Origin: an uncultured Bacteroidota bacterium
Lineage (GTDB): Bacteria > Bacteroidota > Bacteroidia > Chitinophagales > LD1
Length of the DNA: 64,000 bases
Assembly (NCBI GenBank): GCA_937894725.1
Contig: CALAYL010000004.1
Location: 20,798-84,797 of the forward strand
Reading direction: 5' to 3'
Shown here: in pieces, positions 51,324 through 61,144 of the stretch
Layout of the letters: each line of letters starts with the position of its first letter
How positions within the stretch are numbered: position 1 is the first letter of the stretch
Made by a program: the position numbers and the translations under genes
The notes under the pieces: generated by a model
What the model was told of the DNA's origin: nothing
The model's database searches: none
The model's input: only the letters and a program-made list of their open reading frames with translations

Positions 51324-52904
51324 ATGAAACTGATGGCTGATCCAATAGACACCGCACGCAAAAAACTAGAGCAAAATAAACGAAAACTTAGTGGACTTTC
51401 CGATACAAACGTTTTGGAGATAGGCAAATTGCCTCCACAAGCTAGAGAACTAGAGGAGGCTGTACTTGGTGCGCTTATGATTGAAGAAAGTGCTATAGAC
51501 GAAGTAGCTACATTTCTTAAAGATGAGTCATTTTATATTGACGCACATCAGTTTATTTATAGAGCGATACGTCAGCTCCATATGGCTGAAGCACCTATAG
51601 ATATGCTCACTGTAGTCGAAAAACTCAAACAAAATGGCGATTTAGAACGTGTAGGCGGCCCATACTATATCGCTCAACTCACCAATAAGGTAGCTTCTGC
51701 GGCCAACGTAGAGTATCATGCTCGTATTATTTCGCAGAAGCATATCCAACGGATGCTCATCAGCTCTTCGACCGAAATCATCAAAGATGCCTACGAAGAT
51801 ACTACCGATGTTTTCGAGTTGCTTGATAAGGCGGAAAGTTCGGTAATGAACATTTCTGAAAATAACGTAAAGAAAACGACAGAAGACATTGCCAGCATTA
51901 TACGTAAAGAGCTCAAAGAGATAGACATCCGTATTCACTCCGATCAAGGTCTCAATGGTGTACCTTCTGGCTTTTTTGAATTAGATCAGACCACAGGCGG
52001 TTGGCAAAAATCTGACCTTATCATCGTAGCTGCTCGGCCAGGTATGGGCAAAACGGCCTTTACTCTCGCTCTTGCTCGAAATGCAGCTGTAGATGCAAAA
52101 AAGCCAGTGGCTATATTCTCACTTGAAATGTCCTCGGGGCAACTGGTGCAACGTATGATTTCGATGGAAACTGAAATCGATGCTGAAAAGATAAGACGAG
52201 GTACTCTCCAAGATTACGAATATCAGCAGCTTACCTCAAAGCTAGATCATCTAAAAGATGCTCCCCTATTCATAGACGACACCCCAGGGATTTCCATTTT
52301 TGAGTTAAGGTCAAAATGCCGAAAACTCAAGCAAAAATTTGATATACAGATGATTATCATCGATTACCTCCAGCTTATGACCGGTACCAATGATGGTAAA
52401 GGAAGTGGCAATCGTGAACAAGAAATCAGTTTAATATCAAGATCATTAAAAGGTTTAGCCAAAGAATTGAGTGTGCCCATCATTGCACTTTCACAGCTAA
52501 GTAGAGCTACAGAGACAAGAGGCGGTGTCAAAAAGCCAATGCTTTCAGATTTGAGAGAGTCGGGAGCAATAGAGCAGGATGCGGACATCGTAGTGTTTCT
52601 TTACCGTCCAGAATACTATGGTTTATTGGTAGATGAAGAAAATCGCCCTACACAAGGTCTCGCAGAGATTATTTTGGCAAAACATAGAAATGGTGCCCTC
52701 AAAACGGTGGAAGCTCGTTTCATAGCTAAATATGCAAAATTTGCCGATGTAGATGAGCTAGGAAAAAGCGACAACTACGATGCACTGAATAATCAATCAA
52801 ATAACAAGGCAATTTACAAAATGGCGGGCTCAAAAATCAATGATGATATGGAAGTAGAGCGCAAACACAACGAAGAAGACTTCGATAAAGAGATACCTTT
52901 CTAA
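51324..52904 (+). CDS. dnaB: Replicative DNA helicase
   Basis: This 526-residue hexameric helicase has an N-terminal DnaB domain (about 25-130, with L-P-P-Q-A-R-E-L-E-E-A-V-L-G) and a RecA-like domain. Walker A is A-R-P-G-M-G-K-T-A-F, Walker B is M-I-I-I-D-Y-L-Q-L-M, and the arginine-finger region is K-H-R-N-G. It unwinds DNA at the fork. There is no intein in this copy. The start may be the second Met at 51333. Confidence 0.96.
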   Translation: MKLMADPIDTARKKLEQNKRKLSGLSDTNVLEIGKLPPQARELEEAVLGALMIEESAIDEVATFLKDESFYIDAHQFIYRAIRQLHMAEAPIDMLTVVEKLKQNGDLERVGGPYYIAQLTNKVASAANVEYHARIISQKHIQRMLISSSTEIIKDAYEDTTDVFELLDKAESSVMNISENNVKKTTEDIASIIRKELKEIDIRIHSDQGLNGVPSGFFELDQTTGGWQKSDLIIVAARPGMGKTAFTLALARNAAVDAKKPVAIFSLEMSSGQLVQRMISMETEIDAEKIRRGTLQDYEYQQLTSKLDHLKDAPLFIDDTPGISIFELRSKCRKLKQKFDIQMIIIDYLQLMTGTNDGKGSGNREQEISLISRSLKGLAKELSVPIIALSQLSRATETRGGVKKPMLSDLRESGAIEQDADIVVFLYRPEYYGLLVDEENRPTQGLAEIILAKHRNGALKTVEARFIAKYAKFADVDELGKSDNYDALNNQSNNKAIYKMAGSKINDDMEVERKHNEEDFDKEIPF

Positions 52905-52907
52905 AAC

Positions 52908-54371
52908 CTAAGCAGATACAAACTCAAAGTCCGCTTTATTCATTTTGCGTGTTTTCCACCAATAAACGAAAGTATAAGTTGGCCAAAGCGTAGTATTTTT
53001 TCCAGCTTTATCCATATACCAGCTTTTGCACCCCCCTTTTTGCCATACCGTAGTGGCGAGCGATCGTTGAATTTTCTCGTTAAAATCAATTTCTACCTGT
53101 TTCTTTATTTGTACATATTTGGCTCCTGACTCTCGGGTCGAAGAAATAATATCTACAATATATGGAAATTGACACTCCATCATAAAAATCATCGAGTTGC
53201 TCCCAAGTCCTGTATTTGGACCAATGAGGAAAAATGAATTTGGGAATCCATTCGTTACTGTTCCCAAATAGGCATATGGCCCATCCTGCCATTGTTGGGC
53301 TAAAGTACGTCCATCTATACCGCTAGACTTTAGTTCAGTAGGAAAATCGGCCGCATTAAAACCAGTACAACATACGATAGCATCGACCGTTATATACTTC
53401 CCATCGGAGGTGGTTATTCCGGTTTTATCTACAGAAGTGATACTTTCACATATCAATGATAAATTATTGTTATTTAAAGATTTATAATAATTATTTGAAG
53501 GCAAAATTCGCTTACAACCTATTCTAAAGTCAGGTTTTATTTTAGCTCTCATGATAGGGTCTTTGACCTGACTCTGCCAGAATCTCGTAACCAGTTTTTC
53601 TAACCATCGAGATAGCGTTGGATGCTTAATGATAAAGAAAACAACCCCTTCGTTTTTCCAATAAATAAACCAGCGGAGTAGTAATTGAAAAATAGGGAAT
53701 GTGGCGAAAAGCCATTTTTCCCAAGCTTTCATTTCCCTGTCATCTTTAGGTATGACCCAAGGTGCTGTACGCTGAAAAAGCGTGAGTGAGGCAGCCTTAT
53801 TGACCAATTGGGGTACAAGCTGTATGGCACTCGCCCCAGTACCAATCACAGCTATTTTCTTATTGGAGAAATCGTAGCTGCTATCCCAATGAGAGGAGTG
53901 GACGACTTTTCCCTCAAAGGTAGAAAAGCCTTCGATATCTGGATATACCGCTCTATTGAGTGGACCAAGCGCATTGATGAGATATTTTGCCCTGTAGATT
54001 CGAGTATCGGTTGTCACAAACCAATACCCCGTAGTTTGATCAAATCGGAATTCATTTGCTGATTGACGGTAATGAATAAGTTTTTCAAGCCCATATTTTT
54101 CTATACAATGGGTCATGTAATCGAAAATCTCTTCTTGTACTGAATACATTCTCGACCATCGTGGATTCGGCTCAAACGAGAATGAATAGAGATGAGAAGG
54201 CACATCGCAGGCAGCACCAGGGTATATATTATCTCGCCAAGTGCCTCCTGCCCTTTCTGAACGCTCTAAAACAACAATATCTGAAAACCCCTTTTTTTGA
54301 AGTGAAATAGCCATACCAATACCTGCAAAGCCAGCACCTACAATCAAAATTTCACACGCATGGCTTTCCAT
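52908..54371 (-). CDS. Flavin-containing monooxygenase, Baeyer-Villiger type
   Basis: This 487-residue FAD/NADPH enzyme has FAD Rossmann G-A-G-F-A-G-I-G-M (about 11-19), G-G-T-W-R-D-N-I-Y-P-G-A-A-C-D, and NADPH Rossmann G-T-G-A-S-A. The linker F-E-G-K-V-V-H-S-S-H-W-D matches the type I Baeyer-Villiger fingerprint FxGxxxHxxxW[P/D]. It probably inserts oxygen next to a ketone or oxidises N/S compounds. The substrate is unknown. It starts 4 bases after ccmD and may be read from the ccm operon. Confidence 0.9.
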   Translation of the reverse strand: MESHACEILIVGAGFAGIGMAISLQKKGFSDIVVLERSERAGGTWRDNIYPGAACDVPSHLYSFSFEPNPRWSRMYSVQEEIFDYMTHCIEKYGLEKLIHYRQSANEFRFDQTTGYWFVTTDTRIYRAKYLINALGPLNRAVYPDIEGFSTFEGKVVHSSHWDSSYDFSNKKIAVIGTGASAIQLVPQLVNKAASLTLFQRTAPWVIPKDDREMKAWEKWLFATFPIFQLLLRWFIYWKNEGVVFFIIKHPTLSRWLEKLVTRFWQSQVKDPIMRAKIKPDFRIGCKRILPSNNYYKSLNNNNLSLICESITSVDKTGITTSDGKYITVDAIVCCTGFNAADFPTELKSSGIDGRTLAQQWQDGPYAYLGTVTNGFPNSFFLIGPNTGLGSNSMIFMMECQFPYIVDIISSTRESGAKYVQIKKQVEIDFNEKIQRSLATTVWQKGGCKSWYMDKAGKNTTLWPTYTFVYWWKTRKMNKADFEFVSA

Positions 54372-54375
54372 AAGC

Positions 54376-54573
54376 TTATACTTTCTTTTCTATTGCTTTC
54401 AATCGTCTTTCAATTGTTAATAAAAATGCCGCAATACCTATAAAAATAATAGCTAGTACACCTATTACCACCGGAAACTTTTGTACTGAACGCATCCACG
54501 TATCTAGACCATTTGCCCAACTAGGCATAGCGAGCATACAACTAAGGATGAATAGGATAGATTTAGTTTTCAT
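54376..54573 (-). CDS. ccmD: CcmD-like heme exporter accessory protein
   Basis: This 65-residue protein has a signal-like N-terminal hydrophobic stretch and a second membrane helix (V-V-I-G-V-L-A-I-I-F-I-G-I-A). A basic tail (E-R-R-L-K-A-I-E-K-K-V) follows, as in CcmD. CcmD helps release apo-holo-CcmE from the heme exporter. The call depends on position after ccmC (11-bp overlap) as well as topology. Confidence 0.75.
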   Translation of the reverse strand: MKTKSILFILSCMLAMPSWANGLDTWMRSVQKFPVVIGVLAIIFIGIAAFLLTIERRLKAIEKKV

Positions 54574-55633
54574 TGTCTTCGAGTTTTGTTTCTATAAATC
54601 TGATACGTACCAAAATAGTGACCAACCACATGAATAATAATACCCATCCCATAACGGCAGGATAGAAAAATAAGCGTAAATGACTATCCAAATCGTATTT
54701 ACTGAAAGCTGGATTGCCTCCATTGCCTGGGTGAAGTGAATCTGTAATACGTGGTATGATAAAAATAAACAATATATAAATTACTATTGCAAATACATTA
54801 TACACTGCACTGATACGAGCTTTTTTGATTGTATCAGGTATCGCCCCTCTCAACACGATATAGGCTACATAAATCAACACACCCACTGCAGCTCCATTGA
54901 GCTTTGGGTCATTTGGCCAAGGAGCGCCCCAAGTATAGTTTGCCCACATCATGCCCGTAGTCAACCCAAGTGCTCCAGCTAGCAACGCCACCACCACTGC
55001 AGAAGACGCAATGGTATCGTAAATTAGATTTTGAGTATGGAGATAGCGAATGCTAAACACCAGCGACAAAAGCAAGATAGCGAGCATACCAAACCACATT
55101 GGCACATGGTAAAAGGTATTGCGTATGCTCTCGTATAAAATCTCTCTATAAGGGAATGAGAATTTCGCCTCTACGTTATTTTTGACCGATGGCTCACAAA
55201 AAGTAGTAGTCGAACTATCGCTTGTATGATCTGCTTTGAAAGACACCGCATCACGAAGTGCGATAGTACCATCCATATCGTTATTGATAATTAAATCAAA
55301 CGAACGATTGTTTTCAGGTTTTCCATTAAAATTGGTTTCAAAGGCTAGCTCTTCATCACTTACTATCAACACTTTATCTACGCAAAGATACTTTCCATTT
55401 TGGCGAAAAAACAGCTGTGTATTTGCCCCCGATTTGAAATGGGTATTGTAGCCCTTGAGCGAAAAATGAGTAGGCTTAGAAAACTCAAAATAAGCTGGAG
55501 AAACAGAATCTAAGCCAGCTCCCAAGGGCACTATCAATCCGCCTATCAGCACAAAAGCAAGCAATAGCAAGGCGGTATATTTCCACCAAGTTTTTAATAT
55601 CCAATTGGGTAGTGTAGTTTTCATTCGCGCCAA
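54563..55633 (-). CDS. ccmC: Heme exporter protein CcmC/CcsA with large periplasmic insertion
   Basis: This 356-residue protein presents heme in cytochrome c maturation. After TM1 (about 17-37) comes an Ig-like periplasmic domain of about 120 residues. The core six-helix part follows, beginning E-S-I-R-N-T-F-Y-H-V-P-M-W-F-G-M. The Trp-rich heme motif is N-Y-T-W-G-A-P-W-P-N-D-P-K-L-N, and a later H-P-G-N-G-G-N-P-A-F stretch lies between helices. Typical CcmC is about 220-245 residues, so the insertion is real and conspicuous. Overlaps with ccmB (13 bp) and ccmD imply a coupled operon. Confidence 0.9.
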   Translation of the reverse strand: MARMKTTLPNWILKTWWKYTALLLLAFVLIGGLIVPLGAGLDSVSPAYFEFSKPTHFSLKGYNTHFKSGANTQLFFRQNGKYLCVDKVLIVSDEELAFETNFNGKPENNRSFDLIINNDMDGTIALRDAVSFKADHTSDSSTTTFCEPSVKNNVEAKFSFPYREILYESIRNTFYHVPMWFGMLAILLLSLVFSIRYLHTQNLIYDTIASSAVVVALLAGALGLTTGMMWANYTWGAPWPNDPKLNGAAVGVLIYVAYIVLRGAIPDTIKKARISAVYNVFAIVIYILFIFIIPRITDSLHPGNGGNPAFSKYDLDSHLRLFFYPAVMGWVLLFMWLVTILVRIRFIETKLEDNEN

Positions 55634-56316
55634 ATATAGGGAAAAAGAATCACCGCTAAAATGATTTGAACAATATCTAAAGCAGCTATCAAACTTAAAT
55701 TTTTAATCGTTTCGCTCGTCAAAAAAGGATCACGCATAGCACTAGCGGTAGCTTTGGTAATAAAAATCATCATAGGTATCAAAATCGGGAAACCTAGCAC
55801 AGCGACCAAGGTATTATTACTCTTAGCCTTGACCGCTATGGCCGACATAAGGGTAAAAAGTATTGCATAACTCAAAGCACCTAAAACCGAAGTGAGCGCA
55901 AACACCTGAATGTTTATGACAGGATTGGGGATTACGATAAAAAAAATGAAGCTTGACATGACGGTAAGTAATATCGTAAATGCCGAGTTGTAGAGCATTT
56001 TTGCCCATAAATACACTAGCGGACTAAACAGAAAATGATATTGCATTAACAACTCCTCTGTTTCTCTAAAAAAAGCATTCGACACCGAATTGATAGCACT
56101 AAACAATACCACCAACCAAAAAAGAACACTCCAAATAGAAGGCAAGAGCGTAGTGATACTATCGCTGTAGAGCAGTGAAAAGTAGATAAGCATAACGGTA
56201 CTACTCGAAAAAAGCAACAATCCACCGAGCACATACTTGTTTCTGAGCTCTACAAGTAGTTCTTTCTGTAGCAAAGTGCCAATCTGTGTGAGCTGATTAT
56301 TCATACTTTCAAACAC
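55621..56316 (-). CDS. ccmB: Heme exporter protein CcmB
   Basis: This 231-residue ABC permease has six membrane helices and the CcmB N-terminus Q-K-E-L-L-V-E-L-R-N-K-Y. The motif F-R-E-T-E-E-L-L-M-Q follows, then P-I-L-I-P-M-M-I-F-I near the end. It works with CcmA, which is not in this window. The start may be the second Met at 56304. It lies 9 bases after the ceramidase-like gene. Confidence 0.92.
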   Translation of the reverse strand: MFESMNNQLTQIGTLLQKELLVELRNKYVLGGLLLFSSSTVMLIYFSLLYSDSITTLLPSIWSVLFWLVVLFSAINSVSNAFFRETEELLMQYHFLFSPLVYLWAKMLYNSAFTILLTVMSSFIFFIVIPNPVINIQVFALTSVLGALSYAILFTLMSAIAVKAKSNNTLVAVLGFPILIPMMIFITKATASAMRDPFLTSETIKNLSLIAALDIVQIILAVILFPYIWRE

Positions 56317-56325
56317 AAGAATACG

Positions 56326-57279
56326 CTATTTTTCAATAAAAGGATGCCGCTGAGCCGCTTTAAGGCGAAGGTTGTTGCGAAGGTCGTCATATTCGGGTTT
56401 GTAGCCTTCACTTCGAATATAGAGATAGATGAGAAACATCGATACCCCATTAAAAAGATGCCAAAGACTATGAGGATTTATGTATGAGTATGGATTGCAG
56501 AGTATTTTGGCAAAATCGAGCTTAAAAAACACCATAGCTATAAATATCGTGATGCCTGTCCCTATAATATATCGATTGTCTGAGCGCAAAGCAGATTTTT
56601 TTTCGGTATATACTATCAGTACAATCATTAACAAAATAGATATCAAAACCCCATTGTGTACAAAACCGAGAGGTACTACAAATGTCATAAAACTATATAA
56701 TGCGGTAAATAGCGAAATCATTATTAAGCGCTCGTTCCAATGCTTGACATTGGTAGGTTTGCCTCTATATATGAGCAATGCTCTATGTGAAAAATACATT
56801 AAAGGAAAAAGCGTGATACTATAGACTCCCGAAAAATCCATATCTGAAGCAAAATCGGTAAGCGAAGAATGGAAAAACGTACTTGTCGCAAATACATAAA
56901 GCATGATAAACGCTAACACAAACGAGTAAAAATGATTGGCGGTAATAAGATTGTAAGAGCGTTTTTTCTTTATATCTTCCAATCCTTTGGTAAAGATAAA
57001 TACTGCATTGAATATGTAAATGAAATTGGTAAACGTGTTAATCGGCTGGCGGATGAGATTTTTCATATCCGTAAATTCACAAAAAAGTGTATCAATACCT
57101 TTCTCTACCGAAAAACCATCCCAAAAATGGGCGTCATAAAAAAACGTATTGAGCATGGAGATAGAAGTGCCAAAAACAATCGTGGCTACAAACGATACCA
57201 AAATTCGCTCTCGGTATGCTTCAAAAAATAGTTGTCGCCAAAAAACAAGATTTCGTCTTAACTTAAAGTGCCAATTCAA
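56326..57279 (-). CDS. Alkaline ceramidase-like (CREST) membrane protein
   Basis: This 317-residue protein has about seven membrane helices. It carries the CREST-superfamily signature: F-C-E then N-T-F-T-N-F-I-Y near residues 47-70, S-T-F-F-H-S-S-L-T-D then D-M-D-F in the middle, and H-S-L-W-H-L near the end. The Ser, Asp and three His supply the zinc and catalytic site of alkaline ceramidases and PAQR-type hydrolases. It probably hydrolyses a ceramide or related lipid, since this phylum often makes sphingolipids. It is the first gene before ccmB. Confidence 0.8.
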   Translation of the reverse strand: MNWHFKLRRNLVFWRQLFFEAYRERILVSFVATIVFGTSISMLNTFFYDAHFWDGFSVEKGIDTLFCEFTDMKNLIRQPINTFTNFIYIFNAVFIFTKGLEDIKKKRSYNLITANHFYSFVLAFIMLYVFATSTFFHSSLTDFASDMDFSGVYSITLFPLMYFSHRALLIYRGKPTNVKHWNERLIMISLFTALYSFMTFVVPLGFVHNGVLISILLMIVLIVYTEKKSALRSDNRYIIGTGITIFIAMVFFKLDFAKILCNPYSYINPHSLWHLFNGVSMFLIYLYIRSEGYKPEYDDLRNNLRLKAAQRHPFIEK

Positions 57280-57389
57280 GGATTTTGTACGTTAATTTTT
57301 ATTTATAAAATAGATAACCCTACAAATTAAGTGAATAAGACGTCAAAGCACAAAATCATTTTTAAATTCGCCCATAAAATTCAATAAGC

Positions 57390-59069
57390 ATGTCAGAAGT
57401 TTCACACAAAATCATTTTTTCGATGGTAGGGGTAAGTAAAACCATTCCTCCTAGCCGTCAAATTTTAAAAGACATTTACCTCTCATTTTACTACGGTGCA
57501 AAAATAGGCATAATAGGTATGAACGGTTCGGGAAAATCAACCCTTCTCAAAATCATAGCTGGCCTCGACCAAAACTACAGTGGCAAAATAGAATCTTCAA
57601 AAGATTTTACAGTAGGCTATCTCGAGCAAGAACCCAAGCTAGACGACACTAAAACGGTTATCGAAATCATTCGTGAAGGCAAAGCCGAAATTTTTGCTTT
57701 GCTCGATGAGTTTAACGCCATCAGCGAAGGCTTTTCAGACCCAGATCTCGACCCCGATAAAATGGAAAAAATGCTGGAGCGTCAAGGCACCCTACAAGAC
57801 CAAATCGATGCCGCTAATGCTTGGGAAATAGATCAAGTACTTAATCGTGCTATGGATGCACTCCAATGTCCAGATCCCGATGCTCTGGTCAAAAACCTTT
57901 CTGGTGGTGAGCGAAGAAGAATCGCCCTCTGCCGACTTTTGCTACAAGAGCCAGATGTACTCCTACTCGATGAGCCTACCAATCACCTCGATGCGGAGTC
58001 GATGCTTTGGTTAGAGCATCATTTAGCGCAATACAAAGGCACAGTGATTTGTATCACCCACGATAGATACTTTTTAGATAACGTAGCTGGTTGGATACTC
58101 GAACTCGATAAAGGAGAAGGCATTCCATGGAAAGGCAACTACAGCTCATGGTTAGACCAAAAATCGACCAAGATGGCGCAGTCTGAAAAGGTAGAATCAA
58201 AACGTAGAAAAGTACTAGAACGCGAGTTGGAATGGGTACGCCAAGGCGTAAAAGGCCGACAAGCCAAATCAAAAGCACGTTTGAAAAACTACGAGCAAAT
58301 GCTCGATGAAGACGTGAACCAAAAAGATGAAAAATTGGAGCTTTACATACCACCAGGACCTCGATTGGGTGCGAAAGTGATAGAAGCTAAAAATGTGGCG
58401 ATGGGATTTGGCGATAGACTTTTATACGAAAACCTTAATTTCTCGCTACCGCAGGGGGGTATCGTGGGTATCATAGGCCCAAATGGTGCAGGTAAGACGA
58501 CATTATTCCGATTGATAATGAACGAACTCACACCCCTCAACGGCACTTTTGAAATAGGCGAAACAGTCAAGATTTCGTATGTAGATCAAGCTCACTCTGG
58601 TATAGACCTAAACAAAACGGTGTTTGACGTAATATCAAATGGCGATGAATGGATAGAAACCGGCAAACTCAAAATGAACTCACGAGCGTATGTATCCAAG
58701 TTTAACTTTAGTGGTTCAGACCAACAGAAAAAAATAAGTGTACTCTCGGGTGGCGAACGCAACCGACTACACCTTGCCCTCACGCTACGCGAAGAAGCCA
58801 ACGTACTACTACTCGATGAGCCTACCAATGATTTGGATATTAACACTATACGAGCACTCGAAGAAGCACTCGAAAACTTTGCGGGCTGTTCAGTGATAAT
58901 CTCCCACGACCGGTGGTTTTTGGATAGAGTTTGTACACACATCTTAGCTTTTGAAGGCGAAGGGCAGGTTTATTTCTTTGAAGGAGGATTTTCGGACTAC
59001 GAAGAAAACCGCAAACAACGTCTAGGGGAGCAACCAAAACGATTTAAATATAAGAAGTTGGTAGGGTAG
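57390..59069 (+). CDS. ettA: Energy-dependent translational throttle protein EttA (ABC-F)
   Basis: This 559-residue ABC-F ATPase has two cassettes: Walker A G-M-N-G-S-G-K-S-T and G-P-N-G-A-G-K-T-T, signatures L-S-G-G-E-R-R-R and L-S-G-G-E-R-N-R, and Walker B L-L-L-D-E-P-T-N in each. The linker and arm region (S-K-A-R-L-K-N-Y-E) binds the ribosomal E site. EttA gates the first steps of translation according to ATP/ADP ratio. The length matches the EttA subfamily. Confidence 0.95.
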   Translation: MSEVSHKIIFSMVGVSKTIPPSRQILKDIYLSFYYGAKIGIIGMNGSGKSTLLKIIAGLDQNYSGKIESSKDFTVGYLEQEPKLDDTKTVIEIIREGKAEIFALLDEFNAISEGFSDPDLDPDKMEKMLERQGTLQDQIDAANAWEIDQVLNRAMDALQCPDPDALVKNLSGGERRRIALCRLLLQEPDVLLLDEPTNHLDAESMLWLEHHLAQYKGTVICITHDRYFLDNVAGWILELDKGEGIPWKGNYSSWLDQKSTKMAQSEKVESKRRKVLERELEWVRQGVKGRQAKSKARLKNYEQMLDEDVNQKDEKLELYIPPGPRLGAKVIEAKNVAMGFGDRLLYENLNFSLPQGGIVGIIGPNGAGKTTLFRLIMNELTPLNGTFEIGETVKISYVDQAHSGIDLNKTVFDVISNGDEWIETGKLKMNSRAYVSKFNFSGSDQQKKISVLSGGERNRLHLALTLREEANVLLLDEPTNDLDINTIRALEEALENFAGCSVIISHDRWFLDRVCTHILAFEGEGQVYFFEGGFSDYEENRKQRLGEQPKRFKYKKLVG

Positions 59070-59417
59070 TTTTCGGACTGTCTTCTTTTTCAGACTTAAA
59101 GAAACTGGATGAGGTTGTTTGCTATTACAATCAATCCACTTTTGCACTATGGAGCATCGGAAACACTATTGCAGGTTGCAAAACCTACAAAAACTACTTC
59201 GATCCAATAATATATCAAGATTAAAAGTAACTTGGTTTGTCAATAGAGCTACTATTACGGACTATATTTAAAGGATAATTGATCCGTACATTTTTTGCTT
59301 AGCAATATAGTTTCAACAAATACCGTTTAACTTAATAATTGCAAAATCAACATGTTGATGTGCATTACAAAAGCTGATTTTTGCATATTTGATAGAAAGA
59401 AAACTGTAGTTTTAAGC
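59070..59417. other. 348-bp intergenic region, no gene recognised
   Basis: It contains a small perfect hairpin with a GNRA-type GCAA loop (59173-59186, AGGTT/AACCT) and a GTCT/AGAC pair just after the ettA stop. A TTTTTTG run precedes the mltD start. I found no convincing tRNA, small RNA or decayed gene. Confidence 0.5.
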
Positions 59418-61082
59418 ATGAAAATAACCAAATACCATATAAGTACGCTCCTTTTGGCCTTTGTATCCGCATTTGTTTTTGCCCTTCCTCAGCAGGATAG
59501 TATCGTAAAACCAGATTTAGATCCTGTAATTTTAGCCCTAGACAACCAAGTGAGTACTTTACTCACTCGAGATAAACTTTTTGCCAATTCTGACCAATTG
59601 CGCAGATCGATTGCCCTTACAGCAGAAGATTTGCCCAAATACACCGATCTAGAGATGAAAGTGAGATTAAAAAAAATCCCTACCCTTATCCCGCTCGATT
59701 ACAATAGTGATGTAAAGGCCTTCGTAGATTTATTCGTTTATAGAAGACGTGAATTATTGAGCAAAATGCTCGGTAGTTCGCAAATCTATTTCCCGCTTTT
59801 TGAGCAGACATTAGATAGAAAAAAACTCCCTACAGAGCTGAAATATTTGCCTATAGTAGAGTCAGCGCTCAACCCTACCGCTGTATCTAGAGCAGGCGCT
59901 ACTGGACTGTGGCAGTTGATGTTTAGCACGGCTAAAATGCTCGGTTGCGATGCTAACTCATGTATAGATGAGCGCAGAGACCCTGTTAAAGCTACCGAAG
60001 CTGCCACAGATTATCTCAAACAACTCTACAATATGTATGGCGACTGGCAGTTGGCACTAGCGGCCTATAATTCTGGACCAGGCAATGTAAATAAAGCCAT
60101 AGCTAGAGCAGGAGTAAAAAACTTTTGGGCAATTCGCCCATACCTACCCGCAGAAACAAGAAGCTATGTTCCCACTTATATAGCGGTAGTATATGCCATG
60201 CACTATGCTAAAGATTATAAAATACTTTCCGCTGAGCCAAAGCGTGATTTGTATGCCGTAGATACCGTACTCATTACAGCTAAAGTGACCATAAACCACA
60301 TTGCGACTACTTTAGATATAGATAAAGACGAACTCTTGTTTCTCAATCCAGCTATTAAAAATGGATTTATTCCCTACACCCCTGCTGGTTATCCCTTAAA
60401 TCTGCCTATCAGTAGTTTGGTTCAATTTGAATCAAAAAAAGACATTATACACCACGACCCTTCGCTGATGGAAGCCGATAGACTAGCCGATTCGTATGCA
60501 AATCCAGAGTATATCAAAGTGACTAAAAATATCACCCATAAAGTCCGTTCAAACGAAACCCTCAGCGGAGTAGCTCAAAAATATGGGGTATCTGCATCAG
60601 ATATAAAAAGCTGGAATAGACTTCGCTCTTCAATGCTCCAAAAAGGACAAAGCCTTACTATAAGAACCGTAACCACGATTAGAAACCCGAAAGTAGAACC
60701 AAACGAACCAGCAGAGCCTCAAAACTCGACTGAGGCTACCGCATCGGACAATGTACCTACAGATAATGTAGATCTAAACAACCTCACCGAAGATCAAGAA
60801 TACTATATCGAGAAAGATGCCAACGGCAATATCATTAAAAGATTGGTAAAAGTGAATCCTACACCCAACCTGTCCGCAGCAAAACCAGCAGCACAATCTA
60901 CTGCATCAAAACCTACCGTAACTAAACCCAAAACGATTTTTTACACCGTTCAGTCTGGAGATACCCTTTGGGCTATTTCGCAAAAGTACAAAGGCGTGAG
61001 TTTAGATAAACTCAAAGCCGATAATGGGCTAACCAACAAATCCGTGTTGAAAAAAGGACAGGTAATAAAAATCCTCCTTTAA
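59418..61082 (+). CDS. mltD: Membrane-bound lytic transglycosylase with two LysM domains (MltD type)
   Basis: This is a 554-residue exported enzyme. The SLT domain (about residues 110-290) has the catalytic Glu in L-P-I-V-E-S-A-L-N-P, then A-G-A-T-G-L-W-Q-L-M-F and A-L-A-A-Y-N-S-G-P-G-N-V. One LysM lies near residues 375-420 (V-R-S-N-E-T-L-S-G-V-A). A Thr/Pro/Asn-rich linker follows, then a C-terminal LysM (Y-T-V-Q-S-G-D-T-L-W-A-I). It cleaves peptidoglycan with anhydro-product formation. The frame opens at 59352, but the ATG at 59418 gives a proper signal peptide. Confidence 0.93.
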   Translation: MKITKYHISTLLLAFVSAFVFALPQQDSIVKPDLDPVILALDNQVSTLLTRDKLFANSDQLRRSIALTAEDLPKYTDLEMKVRLKKIPTLIPLDYNSDVKAFVDLFVYRRRELLSKMLGSSQIYFPLFEQTLDRKKLPTELKYLPIVESALNPTAVSRAGATGLWQLMFSTAKMLGCDANSCIDERRDPVKATEAATDYLKQLYNMYGDWQLALAAYNSGPGNVNKAIARAGVKNFWAIRPYLPAETRSYVPTYIAVVYAMHYAKDYKILSAEPKRDLYAVDTVLITAKVTINHIATTLDIDKDELLFLNPAIKNGFIPYTPAGYPLNLPISSLVQFESKKDIIHHDPSLMEADRLADSYANPEYIKVTKNITHKVRSNETLSGVAQKYGVSASDIKSWNRLRSSMLQKGQSLTIRTVTTIRNPKVEPNEPAEPQNSTEATASDNVPTDNVDLNNLTEDQEYYIEKDANGNIIKRLVKVNPTPNLSAAKPAAQSTASKPTVTKPKTIFYTVQSGDTLWAISQKYKGVSLDKLKADNGLTNKSVLKKGQVIKILL

Positions 61083-61144
61083 TCGCATTTGATTTTTCTT
61101 TTCCTATATTTAATACATCAAAACCAATGTGTTAAACCCACTCT

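Noticed and set aside
59070..59417. tRNA-like segments (GGTTGCAAAACCTAC and neighbours)
   Set aside because: No cloverleaf with acceptor stem, anticodon arm and T arm could be built.
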